DNA from: Cacajao melanocephalus
Taxonomy: Eukaryota; Chordata; Mammalia; Primates; Pitheciidae
Length of the DNA: 64,000 bases
Direction of reading: 5' to 3'
Assembly: GCA_963573385.1 (NCBI GenBank)
Contig: CAUYLG010022255.1
Coordinates: 1 to 64,000, forward strand
The position numbers and the translations under genes are program-made. Shown piece after piece: positions 1 to 55,221 of this stretch (position 1 is its first letter; each line of letters begins with the position of its first letter). The notes below the pieces were generated by a model. It saw nothing but the letters and a program-made list of their open reading frames with translations, had not been told where the DNA came from and ran no database searches.

Positions 1-1472
1 CAAACTATACTACAAGGCTACAGTAATCAAAACAGCATGGTACAGGTACCAAAACAGAGATATAGACCAATGGAGCAGAACAGAGGCCTTGGAGGCAATG
101 CCACACATCTACAACCATCTGATCTTTGACAAACCTGACAAAAACAAGCAACGGGGAAAGGATTCCCTGTTTAATAAATGGTGTTGGGAAAACTGGCTAG
201 CCATGTGCAGAAAGCAGAATCTGGACCCCTTCCTGACACCTTACACTAAAGTTAACTCCAGATGGATTAAAGACTTAAACATAAGACCTAACACAAAAAA
301 AATTCTAGAAGAAAACCTAGGCAAAACCATTCAGGACATAGGCATAGGCAAGGACTTCATGACTAAAACACCAAAAGCAATGGCAACAAAAGCCAAAATA
401 GACATATGGGATCTAATTAAACTCCAGAGCTTCTGTACAGCAAAAGAAACAATCATTAGAGTGAACCGGCAACCAACAGAATGGGAAAAAATTTTTGCCA
501 TGTATCCATCTGACAAAGGACTTATATCCAAAATCTGCAAAGAACTAAAACAGATTTACAAGAAAAGACAAACAAACCCATTCAAAAGTGGGCGAAGGAT
601 ATGAACGGACACTTTGCAAAAGAAGACATATATGAGGCCAACAAACATATGAAAAAATGCTCATCATCACTGGTCATTAGAGAAATGCAAATCAAAACTA
701 CATTGAGATACCATCTCATGCCAGTTCGAATGGTGATCATTAAAAAATCTGGAGACAACAGATGCTGGAGAGGATGTGGAGAAATAGGAACACTTTTACA
801 CTGTTGGTGGGGGTGTAAATTAGTTCAACCATTGTGGAAGACAGTGTGGCGATTCCTCAAGGACCTAGAAATAGAAATTCTATTTGACCCAGTAATCCCA
901 TTGCTTGGTATATATCCAAAGGATTATAAATCGTTCTAGTATAAAGACACATGCACACGTATGTTCATTGCAGCACTGTTTACAATAGCAAAGACCTGGA
1001 ACCAACCCAAATGCCCATCGATGATAGACTGGACAGGGCAAATGTGGCACATATACTGCATAGAATACTATGCAGCCATAAAAAACGATGACTTTGTGTC
1101 CTTTGTAGGGACATGGATGAACCTGGAAACCATCATTCTCAGGAAACTGACACAAGAACAGAAAATCAAACACTGCATATTCTCACTCATAGGCAGGTGT
1201 TGAACAATGAGAACATATGAATACAGGGAGGGGAGCATCACACACTGAGATTTGTGGGGTGGGAGTGAGTAGGGGAGAGACAGTGGGGGGTAGGGAGTTG
1301 AGGAGGGATAACACGGAGAGAAATGCAAATATAGATGATGGGGATGGAGGCAGTAAACTGCATTGCCATGTATGTACCTATGCAATAATCCTGTATGTTC
1401 TTCACATGTACCCCAGAACCTAAAATGCAATAAAATCTCTCTCTATAAAATAATAATAATAATAATAAAAAA
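1..1472 (+). mobile_element. L1 retrotransposon 3' end (primate type), cut by the window's left edge
   Basis: The end of ORF2 is recognisable from position 1, including [14 protein letters not shown] and [20 protein letters not shown], and continues to an ORF2-like stop at 1201-1203. A frameshift near 600 and a stop at 937-939 disable it. The 3' UTR contains a G-rich run (about 1256-1315) and ends in an A/T-rich (TAA)n tail at about 1440-1472. The same segment recurs in direct orientation at about 62229-63595. Confidence 0.95.
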
Positions 1473-2700
1473 CCTGAAACACCCAAGTCCTTAGTCATCC
1501 TGCTAGTGAGATTTAGAGCTAAAACTTGAATCTAGACAGTCTCTCTCCTAATCTGTTAAGTTTTTCGTCATTCTTTCTATTGCAAATGCTGTGTAATTTA
1601 GTACCTTTATGTCTTTTAAGGGAATGCTGTCAGATCTTTTGGTAAATTAGTAAATTTAGTGAAATTTGGTAAGTATTCCTTTAAGCAGATTTAGGTATTG
1701 GTCAGTAATATAGCCAATAATGGCATTTGTGTGGAATGCTTGGTCTACTAAGTATGCTATGGTTTATTCATTTTTCTCAAAGTCTTATCTTAATGGTAGC
1801 TAATTATATAGACATAGTAAATTTTTATTCTTAAGAAGTTATTCCATTTCTGAATAAGGAGTTGTCAGGGAGGTAAGACAAAAGTTTAATGTTGTAACAG
1901 CTTTGTGAAAATTTGTTTTGTGTTTCAGTCTCTCTATATGATGCCTCATGCATTAGGGTTCATAATTAGTTCATAAAAGTAGAATTTTAAGGAACCTGTT
2001 TTGTCTCACTTTTTTTCATTTTTCTAGTCACAAAAGATATAATGAGTTATAACATGCAACAAAATTGGTAGATCTTTTTTTCTCTGTCCTTCCAAGTTTC
2101 CTATTGTTGGTATTCAAGCATCCTTTCCTATTTGAAATCTCACTAACCCAAACTAATTTTCCCAACATAGGAACCAAACATTCAGTTAAAAATATTTTAG
2201 ATACCCCTAACTATTCAAACTCTCCCTTAACATCTAAAATTCAAAAACTGAATACATTTGGATAATACCATATTTTCTTGTTAAACTAACTTGCTATCAG
2301 ACTCTCATCATTGTAATTCAAAAGTTGAAATGAATTGAATATTTATTGTACAACTACTTTCTAATGTCCTTCAGTTTTCTCTTATTTTCATCCTGATTTT
2401 AGGAAGTCCATTTGGTCTATGGAATAAATGGTAATATTCTTTGAAATTTCGTATCAGCAGATTATTATCATGATAGGTTTTTTTCAGCCATTTAGTTCTT
2501 AATATGCCATTTTTTCACTGAAGACATAGTTTGTTTTTTCTCATCAGTAGAACAGTGCCCCTCCTTCTGACAATATGTTTTTATTATCCTCATACTCTAT
2601 CATCTTGTAGACATATAAGTGCAGATTTGATCACTTACGTAACTTTTCAGCAACTATTAAGGTTTTAGGGATTTTTTCTATTATAGTCTTTAATTTTTTA
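1473..2700. other. Intron sequence without a recognised feature
   Basis: AT-rich PIGN intron DNA between the L1 tail and the first Alu monomer. A 66-codon open frame at 2065-2265 has no recognisable product. I see no exon, RNA gene or clear repeat. Confidence 0.6.
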
Positions 2701-2860
2701 AATTTCATTTTTAGAAAGAGCATCTCACTGTGTTGCCCAGGCTGCAGTATAGTAGCCCAGTTATAGTCACTGGAGCTTTCACCTCCTGGGCTCAAGCTGT
2801 CCTCCTGTCTTGGCCTCCCAAAGTACTAAGTGCCTGAGTTACTGCACCCAGCCTCTGTTA
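2701..2860 (-). mobile_element. Old Alu monomer (FLAM/AluJ-like), antisense
   Basis: Reads as the complement of an Alu left arm: CTCACTGTGTTGCCCAGGCT, then CCTCCTGGGCTCAAGC and GGCCTCCCAAAG, ending CACCCAGCC. It is about 145 bases, with one arm only and many changes, which suggests an old copy. It faces the plus-strand Alu that begins about 30 bases later. Confidence 0.8.
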
Positions 2861-2890
2861 TGACCTTTTATGTTCATCAATAATTTCCAC

Positions 2891-3185
2891 TTGGCTGAGT
2901 GCGGTGGCTCACGCCTGTAAGCCCAGCACTTTGGGAGGCCAAGGTGGGTGGATCACCAGGTCAGGAAATTGAGACCATCCTGGCTGACACGGCAAAACCT
3001 TGTCTCTACTAAAAATATGAAAGTTAGCTGGGTGTGGTGGCGTGCACCTGTAGTCCTAGCTACTCTGGAGGCTGAGGCAAGAAAATTGCTTGAACCTGGG
3101 AGGTGGAGGTTGGAGAGAGCCGTGATTGTGCCACTGCACTCCAACCTGGTAACAGAGCGAGACTCCGTCTCAAAAAAAAAAAAAA
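2891..3185 (+). mobile_element. Full-length Alu (AluS-like)
   Basis: Starts GGCTGAGTGCGGTGGCTCAC, carries both arms and ends in 14 or more A residues. No clear target-site duplication was found by eye. Confidence 0.95.
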
Positions 3186-3835
3186 TTGCATTTCATTGCT
3201 GTCTTATTCTTTGTAAGGGCATGAGAGTTAATTAACGCTGCAAGTATCCCAGAGACTTTAAAGTAAAGATGAATAATTTATCATTATTATACTATATTAT
3301 ATCTAAAACTTGTATCGTTTTAGAAAAAGAAGAAAGATAGGTCTAGAGGGAACTGGAAAGAATCTAAACTCTTTGGTATCAATGTTTAAACTTCTTTCTT
3401 GAAAAGAAAATGTATTCTCTGAACGAAGATTCTTGTACCAAGTAAATCAATTTACTTTTCACAAGTAAGAATAATTAATCAGGGTCTTTTTTATTAGCAT
3501 CCGAGAACATATTTTCATTCCTGAAGTCTTCTCTTCACCATATTATGTAGTTTCTTCAGCCTTCCCTTAGGGAAAGTTAATTTTCAACCCTGTATTTGAT
3601 CTTGCTGCTATTCTGAATCCACTCCAGATGTCCTTGTCACTGTTTGTGCTATCAACCTAGAAGCAAGCAAGTGCTAGGCATACACATTCAATAAGAGGAA
3701 AGTGATAAAAATTTGCTGTTGGATTTTGAGTATTATAAAAGAAATATTAATTGAAATAAAAATAATGCAAGGGAAGTGAAGTAGAAATTTAGCTTATATG
3801 AGTAATCTAGGAATTTTAGTTTGAAAATTTTCTTT
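3186..3835. other. Intron sequence without a recognised feature
   Basis: AT-rich intron DNA between an Alu and the rearranged L1. No repeat or exon recognised. Confidence 0.55.
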
Positions 3836-4146
3836 GTAAAATTGATACATTATGTACATATTTTAGGGGTACATGATACATTCATATAATCAGGGAAATT
3901 GGGATGTCCATTACCTTAAATAGTTATCTTTTCTGTACACCAGGAACTTTTCAGTTATTCTGTTCCAGCTATTTTGAAATGTGCAATAGATTAATGTTAA
4001 CCATAGTCATCTTACTGCTGTATTGAACACCAGGTTTTACTTCTATCAAACTGTATTACTTGTACCCGTTAATCAGCCTCTCTTCATTGCCTTTCCCCTC
4101 TACTCTTCTCGCCTCTGGTAACCAGCAGTCTGCTCTCTCCTCCTCA
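3836..4146 (-). mobile_element. L1 3' UTR segment, antisense (3' part of an inverted L1)
   Basis: The complement reads as an L1MA/L1PB-type 3' UTR. Diagnostic pieces include ATGTACATATTTTAGGGGTA and GTTAACCATAGTCATC on the plus strand. The L1 3' end lies to the left. It is directly joined at about 4146 to a plus-strand ORF2 piece of the same element. Confidence 0.8.
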
Positions 4147-4395
4147 TGTGCTGTTGGTGGGAATGTAAATTAGTACAGCCACAGGGGAAGACAGTGCGGA
4201 GGTTCCTCAAAACTAAATATAGAACTTCCATGTGATCCAGCAATTCCACTGCTAGGTATATATATCCAAAAGAAAGGAAATCAATATATTGAAGAGATAA
4301 TCTGCACTCCCACGTTTATTGCTAAGTGAACTAAGGTCGACACAGAAAGACAAATTTTACATGTTTTCACTCGTATGTGAGAACTAAAAAAAAAT
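4147..4395 (+). mobile_element. L1 ORF2 C-terminal segment, sense (inverted 5' part of the same L1)
   Basis: Contains CTGTTGGTGGGAATGTAAAT, GATCCAGCAATTCC and a 3' end reading CACTCGTATGTGAGAACTAA, i.e. the end of ORF2 and the start of the 3' UTR. It continues in L1 coordinates to about where the adjoining antisense segment begins. Confidence 0.8.
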
Positions 4396-4884
4396 AGATT
4401 GGAAATTTTCTTACCATCCATTCAGATAAACAGAATTCTCTGCAAAAGGTTGTGTCCTTCAGAAGTAGAAAATTTTCTGTACCATGGAATAAATAATCTA
4501 TGTGTTAATTCATGTGTAACAATAAAATATTACATAATATTTGTTGAATGTTATTCAAATAGGTATAGCTTTTAGTGATAAAAACGTGTAAAGTGCTTGG
4601 ATTTATTGCCTGAATACAGTTTAGAATGGGAATTTTTACCTCCATGGTTTGATGGGTGAATTCTGAGGTCTGGGCACAAGGAAGTGTGGTGCCAAGTCTC
4701 TATGTTACTTCAACAGCTTTTCCTAAGACTAAAGTGACCCTGCTGGCTGCTGTTGTGGGCTTTTCTTCTAAAGAAATATTCCAGGCTTTCTGTTGTGCCT
4801 TACATTATCTCTCAGCATTACCTTAGTCTCTGCATGCTAGTGTGTCATTGGCAACTGCCATTGCCAATGCCCTAACCCTACCTT
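4396..4884. other. Intron sequence without a recognised feature
   Basis: Unremarkable intron DNA between the rearranged L1 and an Alu. No exon or repeat recognised. Confidence 0.55.
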
Positions 4885-4897
4885 AAGACTTTTGCCA

Positions 4898-5205
<308 letters not shown>

Positions 5206-5519
5206 TCAATGCCTTGACTGATGTTAGCATAATGACAGCTGCATTCTTTGTATTTGTGTGTTAGGTCTTTTCTCATGTCCTTTCACTTTTAACATTTTGA
5301 TGTTCTAATATTTAATGTATGTCTTCTGTAAGTAGCACATAATGAACATTGGTTTTTTTTTAATCCAGTATTCTAGTTTTTTCTTTAAATTGGTGTTTTC
5401 TGACCATTTATACTTACTATAATACTGCTATATTTCTATTTGTTTTCTATTTATCCAATCTGTTTTATGTTCCTTTTTCTGTTTTGTTTTTTTTAGGATT
5501 AATTAACTATTTTAAATTA

Positions 5520-6756
<1,237 letters not shown>

Positions 6757-6771
6757 CAGGCAAGATATTTT

Positions 6772-7340
6772 CTACTGATTCTATCATCAGCTACACTGGA
6801 TTTCTCTTTTGCTATGTCTAGATTGCTGTTACTGAGTTCTTAATTTCAGTTGTTACATGTTTTTAAACTTTAGAACTTCCACTTTTGATTATTAAAAAAA
6901 AAATGTGTTCTTTGGTACAATTTTCTGTCTTCTTGACATATTAACTATAATTATTTAGCATCTGTACCTGATAATACCAATAACCAAATCATTTGTGAGT
7001 TTGTTTCTGCTCTTTTTTTTCAGTTGGTCCTGTTTCTTAAGTATGGTAGTTTTTAAATGAATGCTTATCTTTATATATTAAAAGTTTTAGAAGCTCTGGA
7101 TTATCTCATTTTTCTTCAGAGAGGTTTTACCTTATCTTCTGATGGCCACAGATAGTAGTGGCTGACTCAAGGCTGTGCTGCAATTTTAAGCCTCCTTTGA
7201 TCTCTGGTTCATCTCTGTTCTTAGAATATAGTATCTCAGGGGTCCCAATACAGAGTTTGTGTTATCTAGAAGCTTTCTTGTCTGTTGATTACTGAATGCC
7301 AATTTTTGTTGCTTGTACATCTTGAGACTACCAAAACTTC
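6772..7340 (-). mobile_element. Possible old L1-related remnant, antisense (right part)
   Basis: Appears to continue the sequence interrupted by the Alu, with passages on spacing and wording similar to antisense L1M. Low confidence; family not assigned. Confidence 0.35.
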
Positions 7341-7444
7341 TGTTTGCTTTTCAGGGGCATTCTTCTTAGCTACTTGTCCTCTTCTTCTACACAAATGAGT
7401 ATCAGGCTTACCTTTTTTTTCACCTCTTTTCTCACCAAGACTTG

Positions 7445-7700
7445 GCTTTTGTTTCTTTACCTGAGTTCTCCAAATAATATAGTATAATATAGTATTTCTT
7501 TCTTATACAAGCCGTTTTTCTCATTCTTCTTAAGATTTCGCCTCAGAATATGTGTTAAATTAGTTTTATATTCCAGATGCACTTTTAACATTTATTTTTT
7601 TTAAAAAAATCCACAATGAAAATGTATATTACTTTCTTATTTTTCTTTCTTTTTAGGTTCTCAAGTTCTGGCTGCATTGGCAGCTAAAAACTTTAGTTTT
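7445..7700. repeat. Diverged direct duplication, copy 1
   Basis: Aligns by eye with 9174-9440: shared pieces include TTGTTTCTTTACCT, TGTTAAATTAG and CTTATTTTTCTT followed by TTTTTAGGT. I estimate well below 80 percent identity with small gaps. It could be two copies of an unrecognised dispersed repeat. Confidence 0.55.
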
Positions 7701-8308
7701 TATCTCTCCAGTCGTACAAGATTGCCAAAGGCTCTTGGATTCTCTATTTCCTGGCAGCAGCTATATCCCCAAATTCACAGCCTTTTGCTTTGTGCCAAGA
7801 ATAAGAATGGTAGATTCCCTCAGAGTTACAGTTCATAGACTTTTTGGTTTCCTTCTCTCTAGGATCTTAGCCTTTCATTACTTGATGGGTTTGGTGCCTT
7901 TAAATTTATTTTATTAGGCTTTCTAGTTGTTCTTGGTGGGAGCATTGGTATGCCCAAAGCTTCTCTGGCATAACCAAAAAGCTATGGTTAAATCTTAGTG
8001 TTTTAATCATTTTATTTTAAAATGTTAATGAACAAGTAATGCATGCACTCAATATTATTTATACAAACAATATTAAAAAGTTACCTTTCCTCCTGTGTTC
8101 CAATCTTACAGGCTTTTTCTTTGGAGGCAAAGTTGCAGTTTATTATGCATCTGTCTATATATATCATGTATACATATGTATATATTATATATGTATATCC
8201 TTATTAACATATTTTAAGTTTTATTTATAAGATATTTCAAACATGATGAAAAGAAAAGGGAATATAATAAAAATTCTTGTACCCACCACTCAGGTTTAAG
8301 AAAATGTT
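7701..8308. other. Intron sequence without a recognised feature
   Basis: Includes an AT-rich, ATAT-like stretch around 8155-8200. A 60-codon open frame at 7735-7917 has no recognisable product. Nothing else seen. Confidence 0.5.
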
Positions 8309-8329
8309 AACATTTTACCATATTTCTTA

Positions 8330-8617
8330 ATTTCTTTTTTTTTTGAGATGGAGTTTCATTGTTGCCCAGCCTGGAGTGCAGTGGCGCAATCTCAGCTCAC
8401 TGCAACTTCCACCTCCTGGCTTGAAGCTATTCTCCTGCCTCAGCCTCCTGAGTAGCTGGGATTACAGGCATGCACGGCATGGCTAATTTTGTATTTTTAG
8501 TAGAGACGGGGTTTCGCCATGTTGGTCAAGCTAGTCTCAAATGCTCGACTTCAGGTAATTGCCTACCTCGGCCTCCCAAAGTGCTGGGATTACAAGCATG
8601 AGCCACTGCGCCCAGCC
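8330..8617 (-). mobile_element. Alu, antisense, with imperfect target-site duplication
   Basis: Begins TTTTTTGAGATGGAGTTTCA and ends GCGCCCAGCC. A 21-base duplication with a few mismatches lies at 8309-8329 and 8618-8638; both copies share AACATTTT, CCAT and TTTCTT. The mismatches suggest an older insertion. Confidence 0.93.
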
Positions 8618-9173
8618 AACATTTTGCCATGTTTCTTTAGATTCTCTTTTTCGGGGGGTAGGGAATAGAATAGCATAATACACTTGAATCCCTGTTTTAA
8701 AAATCTATTTTTTAAAACAATTCTTTTTTCCATTCAGTTTGGTTTTCAGGATTTATCCATGTTTATACATGCAGATCTTTGTTCATTTTAATTTGTATAT
8801 GACATTCCTTTAATTAATCCCCTGCCAACCCCGTTGATTTTGTTTTTATTTGGGTTTTTTTTGTTTACATAAATCTGAACATATTGTACTCTGTATTCTA
8901 GACTTTATATTTCTTACAAAATCTCCTTATGTTTAAAGTATGTGATACCAAGAAAATTTACTTTATATCCCCTCTCAATTTGATGGAAAACTAAAACTAA
9001 AATTTATATTGGGGGACAAGTATATGAGTGTCTTTAATGTCATGGTTGTACAGTGAGTCTTTTACAGAACATTTTGGTGCATTCCAGATGTGTTGCAAAT
9101 CTTTGATATGTTTACCTTTGGAGTGTCCTAAGGTTTATAAATAGCACATTTAAGAAAAATTCTAAATTACCCT

Positions 9174-9440
9174 TGCTCTTGTTTCTTTACCTTAGTACTT
9201 CCAGTATAACATAGCATAATTTATAGTGTCAATGTTTCTTTTTAAGAATTTTTTTTCTCTTAATCTTCATAAGACTTCACTTAACAGAATATCTGTTAAA
9301 TTAGCTTAAGTAATTTAACTTCAGACAGGCATTTTTTCCTTGTTTTTATTTAAAATTTTAGGTACATTACAAATGGCAATATATGTTATTCTCTTATTTT
9401 TCTTCTCCATTTTTTAGGTCTGCAGTATTTTGATAGCATT
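9174..9440. repeat. Diverged direct duplication, copy 2
   Basis: Partner of 7445-7700, same orientation, about 1.73 kb downstream. Neither copy contains a PIGN coding frame, despite the exon-like CCATTTTTTAG at its right end. Bases 8640-9173 show nothing recognisable. Confidence 0.55.
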
Positions 9441-10239
9441 GTAATCAAGATTTATTGATTCATTTTATGTGCTTTAGCACTTTGTTAAGTATTATTGTGG
9501 ATATTAATGGAATGTAAGACATTATCTTGGCCCACATGGAGGTTAAAATTTAATTGAAGAGAAATAAACTGATCATTAGGCCACTAACTAAAGTGCTAAT
9601 GATGTGAGGTGAGATTTGGAGTGGACCTTAAAGGATGATGAATATTTGATTTTGGAAAGCAAAGAAGGGAAGATCTTTACGACACCAGATAGGTGAAACT
9701 TGAAGAGTTTCACCATTATGCAGCTGAGGGTACACATTTGTGATAATGGGAAATTAAGTGAAATAGCATGAGGGTCATCAGTAGTCCAAGAAGATTAGAA
9801 TTGATGAAGCAGGCAATGAGATGCCCATATCAATTGTAAGTGAGAGGATACAATCAGTATTTTAGGAAGCTGAGTGGATCAGAGCAAGAGAAAGGAGGTT
9901 AACTAGGAAGTTTTTATGGCAATTTGGGAAATTCAACTTTGATATAGCCTTCCAAAAAATACCTGTGCCCTTTGGCACAGTAATTCCTTTACTAAGGCTT
10001 CTGGGAAAACACTTCAAAATGTATGGTACCTGTAGAGACAGAGAACTGGATCAAAGCAACATTTTAAAGTAACTTGTTTTTCTTTCATGTCTATTTGCCT
10101 CTTGGAACCTTTTCCCTCCAAATCCCAATGAGTCCAGTGGTGGGGAATTTTCCTGCAGTCTGCAACGTGAGAACCCAGTGACTGGGTTCCCCTGAGTTGG
10201 AATATCTGTGAGCTCTCAAAGTAGGCACAGACCCCCTTT
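9441..10239. other. Intron sequence, possibly an ancient repeat at 9450-9950
   Basis: A passage around 9470-9700 (TAAGTATTATTGTGGATATT, then AAATAAACTGATCATTAG) resembles an ancient mammalian dispersed repeat beginning 'ends in a wider range of sizes', but I cannot name it. The rest shows nothing. Confidence 0.3.
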
Positions 10240-10372
10240 TTTAAAATTTTTTTGTAAAATCGAGATCTTGCTCTGTTGCCCAGGATGATCTTGAACTCCT
10301 GGCCTCAAGTGATCCTCCTACCTCGGTCCCCCAAAGTGCTGAAACTACAAACATGAGCCACTATTCCAAGCC
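10240..10372 (-). mobile_element. Old Alu monomer (FRAM/FLAM-like), antisense
   Basis: Contains GATCTTGCTCTGTTGCCCAG, GATCTTGAACTCCTGGCCTC and AAGTGATCCTCC, then a decayed GAGCCACTATTCCAAGCC. One arm only, heavily mutated. Confidence 0.8.
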
Positions 10373-11549
10373 AAAGCATAGATGCTTAATCAGAGTATCC
10401 CATAGAACTCTGAGGGAGTTTATAGATAAGCTTCTGGGGTTTATGAATTTCTGAAATTATATTTTAGATTTTGGATTATGTGCATTTTCTAGACAAGAGT
10501 TTCAGATTCTGAAAGAAGTATCTGACCTTTCCCGCTCCCAAATTAATAATTACTGCTTAGAAGATTTACTTCATACAAGTCTCACTCCTGTCTCTTCAGA
10601 GACTGCTGGAGCTGAGTAGAAAGAATATAAGTGATTATATTATGTCGACCCATGTGCAATTGCCAATATTTAATTTAGTAGTTTTTGACATAGGAAAACA
10701 TCAATTTCATGTGATCCAACCTAATATAGCCTTAAATAACTTTTCATGCATTTTTAAAATGTAAAGGCATTCACTTTAGACATGTAGGTTTTAGTTAAGG
10801 AGTATATATTCAAATTTGAATGTAAATGTATCGATACATTTCATTAAGGTAATTAAATTCTGGTTCTATTTCCTCAATTTCTACATTCCATAAACTTATT
10901 GCCTTTATATAGTTTCGGGTTATGCAGGGTTTTTTAGGAGTATTTCTCTTGTGCATTTAATGTTTCTACTTTGGTAAAACAGTACAGGAAAATGGTGGAA
11001 AGAGAAATGAAAGAGGAACAACGAAGGTATATGGTATAGTATAAAAATGGCAGATAGGTTCAAATTATTCACTAACTTCCATTGTTGGTTAGGCTCTGCC
11101 TGGAGCTCTGCTTGGCTGAGGGATTAAAAGTACATTGATGGATCTGTCCTTAAAAATCTGAAGTCTGCCATGAGCACAGGACAACTGAGTGGTGGAACTT
11201 ATGCCATACGTATGGTATTCTGTTAATTACTTTGATTTAATCAGAATTTCTTTGTTAGCCGGAGTATTACATTTCTTCAGAATGATGGATTATATAACTT
11301 TCATAAGCGTAGTTTGGCCTTTGAAACTCTGAGTCAAGAAAACCAAATTTAACTATCAGCTATTTCTTGGAAGACTTCAGAGAACCAACAGCAATACAAT
11401 TCAGGTTTTTTTCTTTGATTTTTGTTTTGTTCATTGTTTTGCAATTTTCACTGTCTTTTTTTTTTTTTTTTTTTGAAATTAAGGAACAAAAGAGAAATAT
11501 ACAGGCGGAATGAGGAAACCCTTTAAACCTATTCTTTTTTTTTAAATAG
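10373..11549. other. Intron sequence upstream of exon A
   Basis: No repeat recognised apart from a run of about 19 T residues at 11456-11474. It ends in the polypyrimidine tract and AG of exon A. A minus-strand open frame (11360-11782) overlaps exon A and is only its shadow. Confidence 0.6.
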
Positions 11550-52365
<40,816 letters not shown>

Positions 52366-52377
52366 GTATAGTATATA

Positions 52378-53555
52378 TAGTCATGCATTGTTTAACACCA
52401 GGGATAGGTTCTGAGAAATGTATTGTTAGGCAGTTTCTTTGCTGTGCAAACATCAGAGTATACTCACACAAACCTAGATGATATAGCCTACTCCACACCT
52501 AGGATATGGTATAGCCTATTGCTACTGGACTATGTACTTGTATGGCATGTTATACTGAATACTGTGGGCAGTCATAACCCAATGGTAAGTATTTATGTAT
52601 CTCCACATAGAAAAGGTAAAATAAAATATTCAGTATAAAAGATTTTTTAACTGGTACACCTGTCTAGGACACTTAACGATAAATGAAGCTTGCAGCACTG
52701 GAAATTGTTCTGGGTGAGTCAGTGAATGAGTAGTGAGTGAGTGTGAAGGCCTAAGACATTCATGTATACTACTGTAGATTTGGTGAACACTGTACAGTTT
52801 GACTACATAAATTTATTTTTGAAATCTTTTTATCTGTTTAATAAATTAACCTTCACTTAAACTGTAACCTTTTTACTTTATAAATTTTTTTTCACTTGTT
52901 GACTTTATAATAACACTTAGCTTAAACACACAAACACATTATGTAGCTATACAAAAACATTTTCTTACTTTATATCCCTATTCTCTAAGCTCTTTTCTAT
53001 TTTAAAATTAATATTTTAATATTTTTAATTACTTTTTTTTACTTTTTAAACTTTTTTGTTAAAAACTAAGATACACACACACACATATTCACCTAGGCCT
53101 ACAGAGGGTCAGGATTTTTATCTCCACATCTTGTCCCACTGGAAGGTATTCACAGGCAATAACGTGCATAGAGCTGTCATCTTCTGTGATAACAGTGCTT
53201 TCTAGAATACCTCCTGAAGGACCTGCCTGGGGCTCTTTTACGGTTAAATTTATATATATATGGAAAAGGAATACAGTCTAAAAAATGATGAAAAATATGG
53301 CATAGTAAATGTAGATACCAGTAACAGTCATTGTCGTGATCAGACGTTATATACTGTACGTAACTGTGTGTGCTAGACTTCTATAGGACCAGCAGTGCAG
53401 TAGGTTTGTTTATGCCAGCATCACCACAAACAGATGAGAGGAATGTTTGTGCTGTGAAGACACTGTGCTGTCACTAGGTCTGTTAAACTCTTATGGGACC
53501 ACCATGTATATGCAGTCCGTTGTTGACTAAAACATCATTATGTGGCACATGACTA
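52378..53555. mobile_element. Tigger/mariner-like DNA transposon remnant
   Basis: The ends are imperfect inverted repeats: TAGTCATGCATTGTTTAAC at the left, and the complement of GTGGCACATGACTA at the right, with TA next to the ends. Internal passages such as AACCTAGATGATATAGCCTA and CCTATTGCTACTGG are typical of this family. About 1.18 kb, with no transposase frame recognised. Family name is by memory. Confidence 0.75.
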
Positions 53556-54325
<770 letters not shown>

Positions 54326-54339
54326 AAAGTATAATTTGA

Positions 54340-54840
54340 ACAAAAAGTCAGTCTCCTTTTTATTGTGATTTAAACGTCAATGATTGCCATAACCTGTTAA
54401 ATTTCTTTTCTTTGAGAAGAAGAAAGCAAAGTTGAACCTTTTGCCTTTTTTTCCCCACATGCATTCTGAGACAGAACATATTTTTATAGACTGATTTTAT
54501 TTCATTTAGTCAATATTTATTCAGCACTTTGTGTTGCCAGGAATTGTATGGGTTTGCAGGAGACACCGTGTGTTAAACATCCTCTTCCCTCTGTTGATAT
54601 CTCTTAGGCAGCTCCTGGCATGTACTGCCTGGTTATTTATATGCATATCTGCCTCTCCCAATAGACTGTGGATTCCCTCAGATCCAGGATTGGATTTGAA
54701 CCTCTTACATGCCATACGTGCTTGGCATGTAAAAGGTACTCCATAGATAATTTTGTTTTCATTTGTCTCTTAAACTTGAATGTTTAGGAAAAGTTTAGAT
54801 ATCCCTTTCTTCTCCCCAGCCCCTCTCATCCCAGAATCTC
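54340..54840. other. Intron sequence, possible L2/MIR pieces at 54500-54770
   Basis: GTCAATATTTATTCAGCACT and TCTGCCTCTCCCAATAGACT resemble decayed old repeats; not assigned further. Confidence 0.4.
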
Positions 54841-54849
54841 TAGGCAAAT

Positions 54850-55065
54850 AGTGGCCAGAGCGTGGGCTTTAAACCAGAGCGCCTGGGTTTAAATCTCATT
54901 TCTGCCACTTTAGAGCTGTGAGACCTTGCTAAGTGACTTAATCTAAGTCCCCCATTTCTCTTGTAGTCATTTTGAATGAATTAATTTATATAAAGCATTT
55001 AAGTATTTAGCATACTGCCTGGCATCTAATAAGCTTCAGTGAATGTCAGCTATTGTCAGTGTTGT
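54850..55065 (-). mobile_element. MIR element, antisense
   Basis: GCGTGGGCTTTAAACCAGAG, GCCTGGGTTTAAATCTCATT, AGACCTTGCTAAGTGACTTA and CTGCCTGGCATCTAATAAGC follow the MIR complement. Confidence 0.85.
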
Positions 55066-55221
55066 CATTCTGTAATTCTGTTTTTTCTCCTTTATAGTAC
55101 TTCTTGTATTTGGCATATCTCTCTTTACTCGCTCTATCATTTGATTATTTTTATTTTAGACATAGGTCGGAATTTTGTTTCAAAAACATTCTGGTAAAAT
55201 ACAGCATTTTGTGTATGAGGC

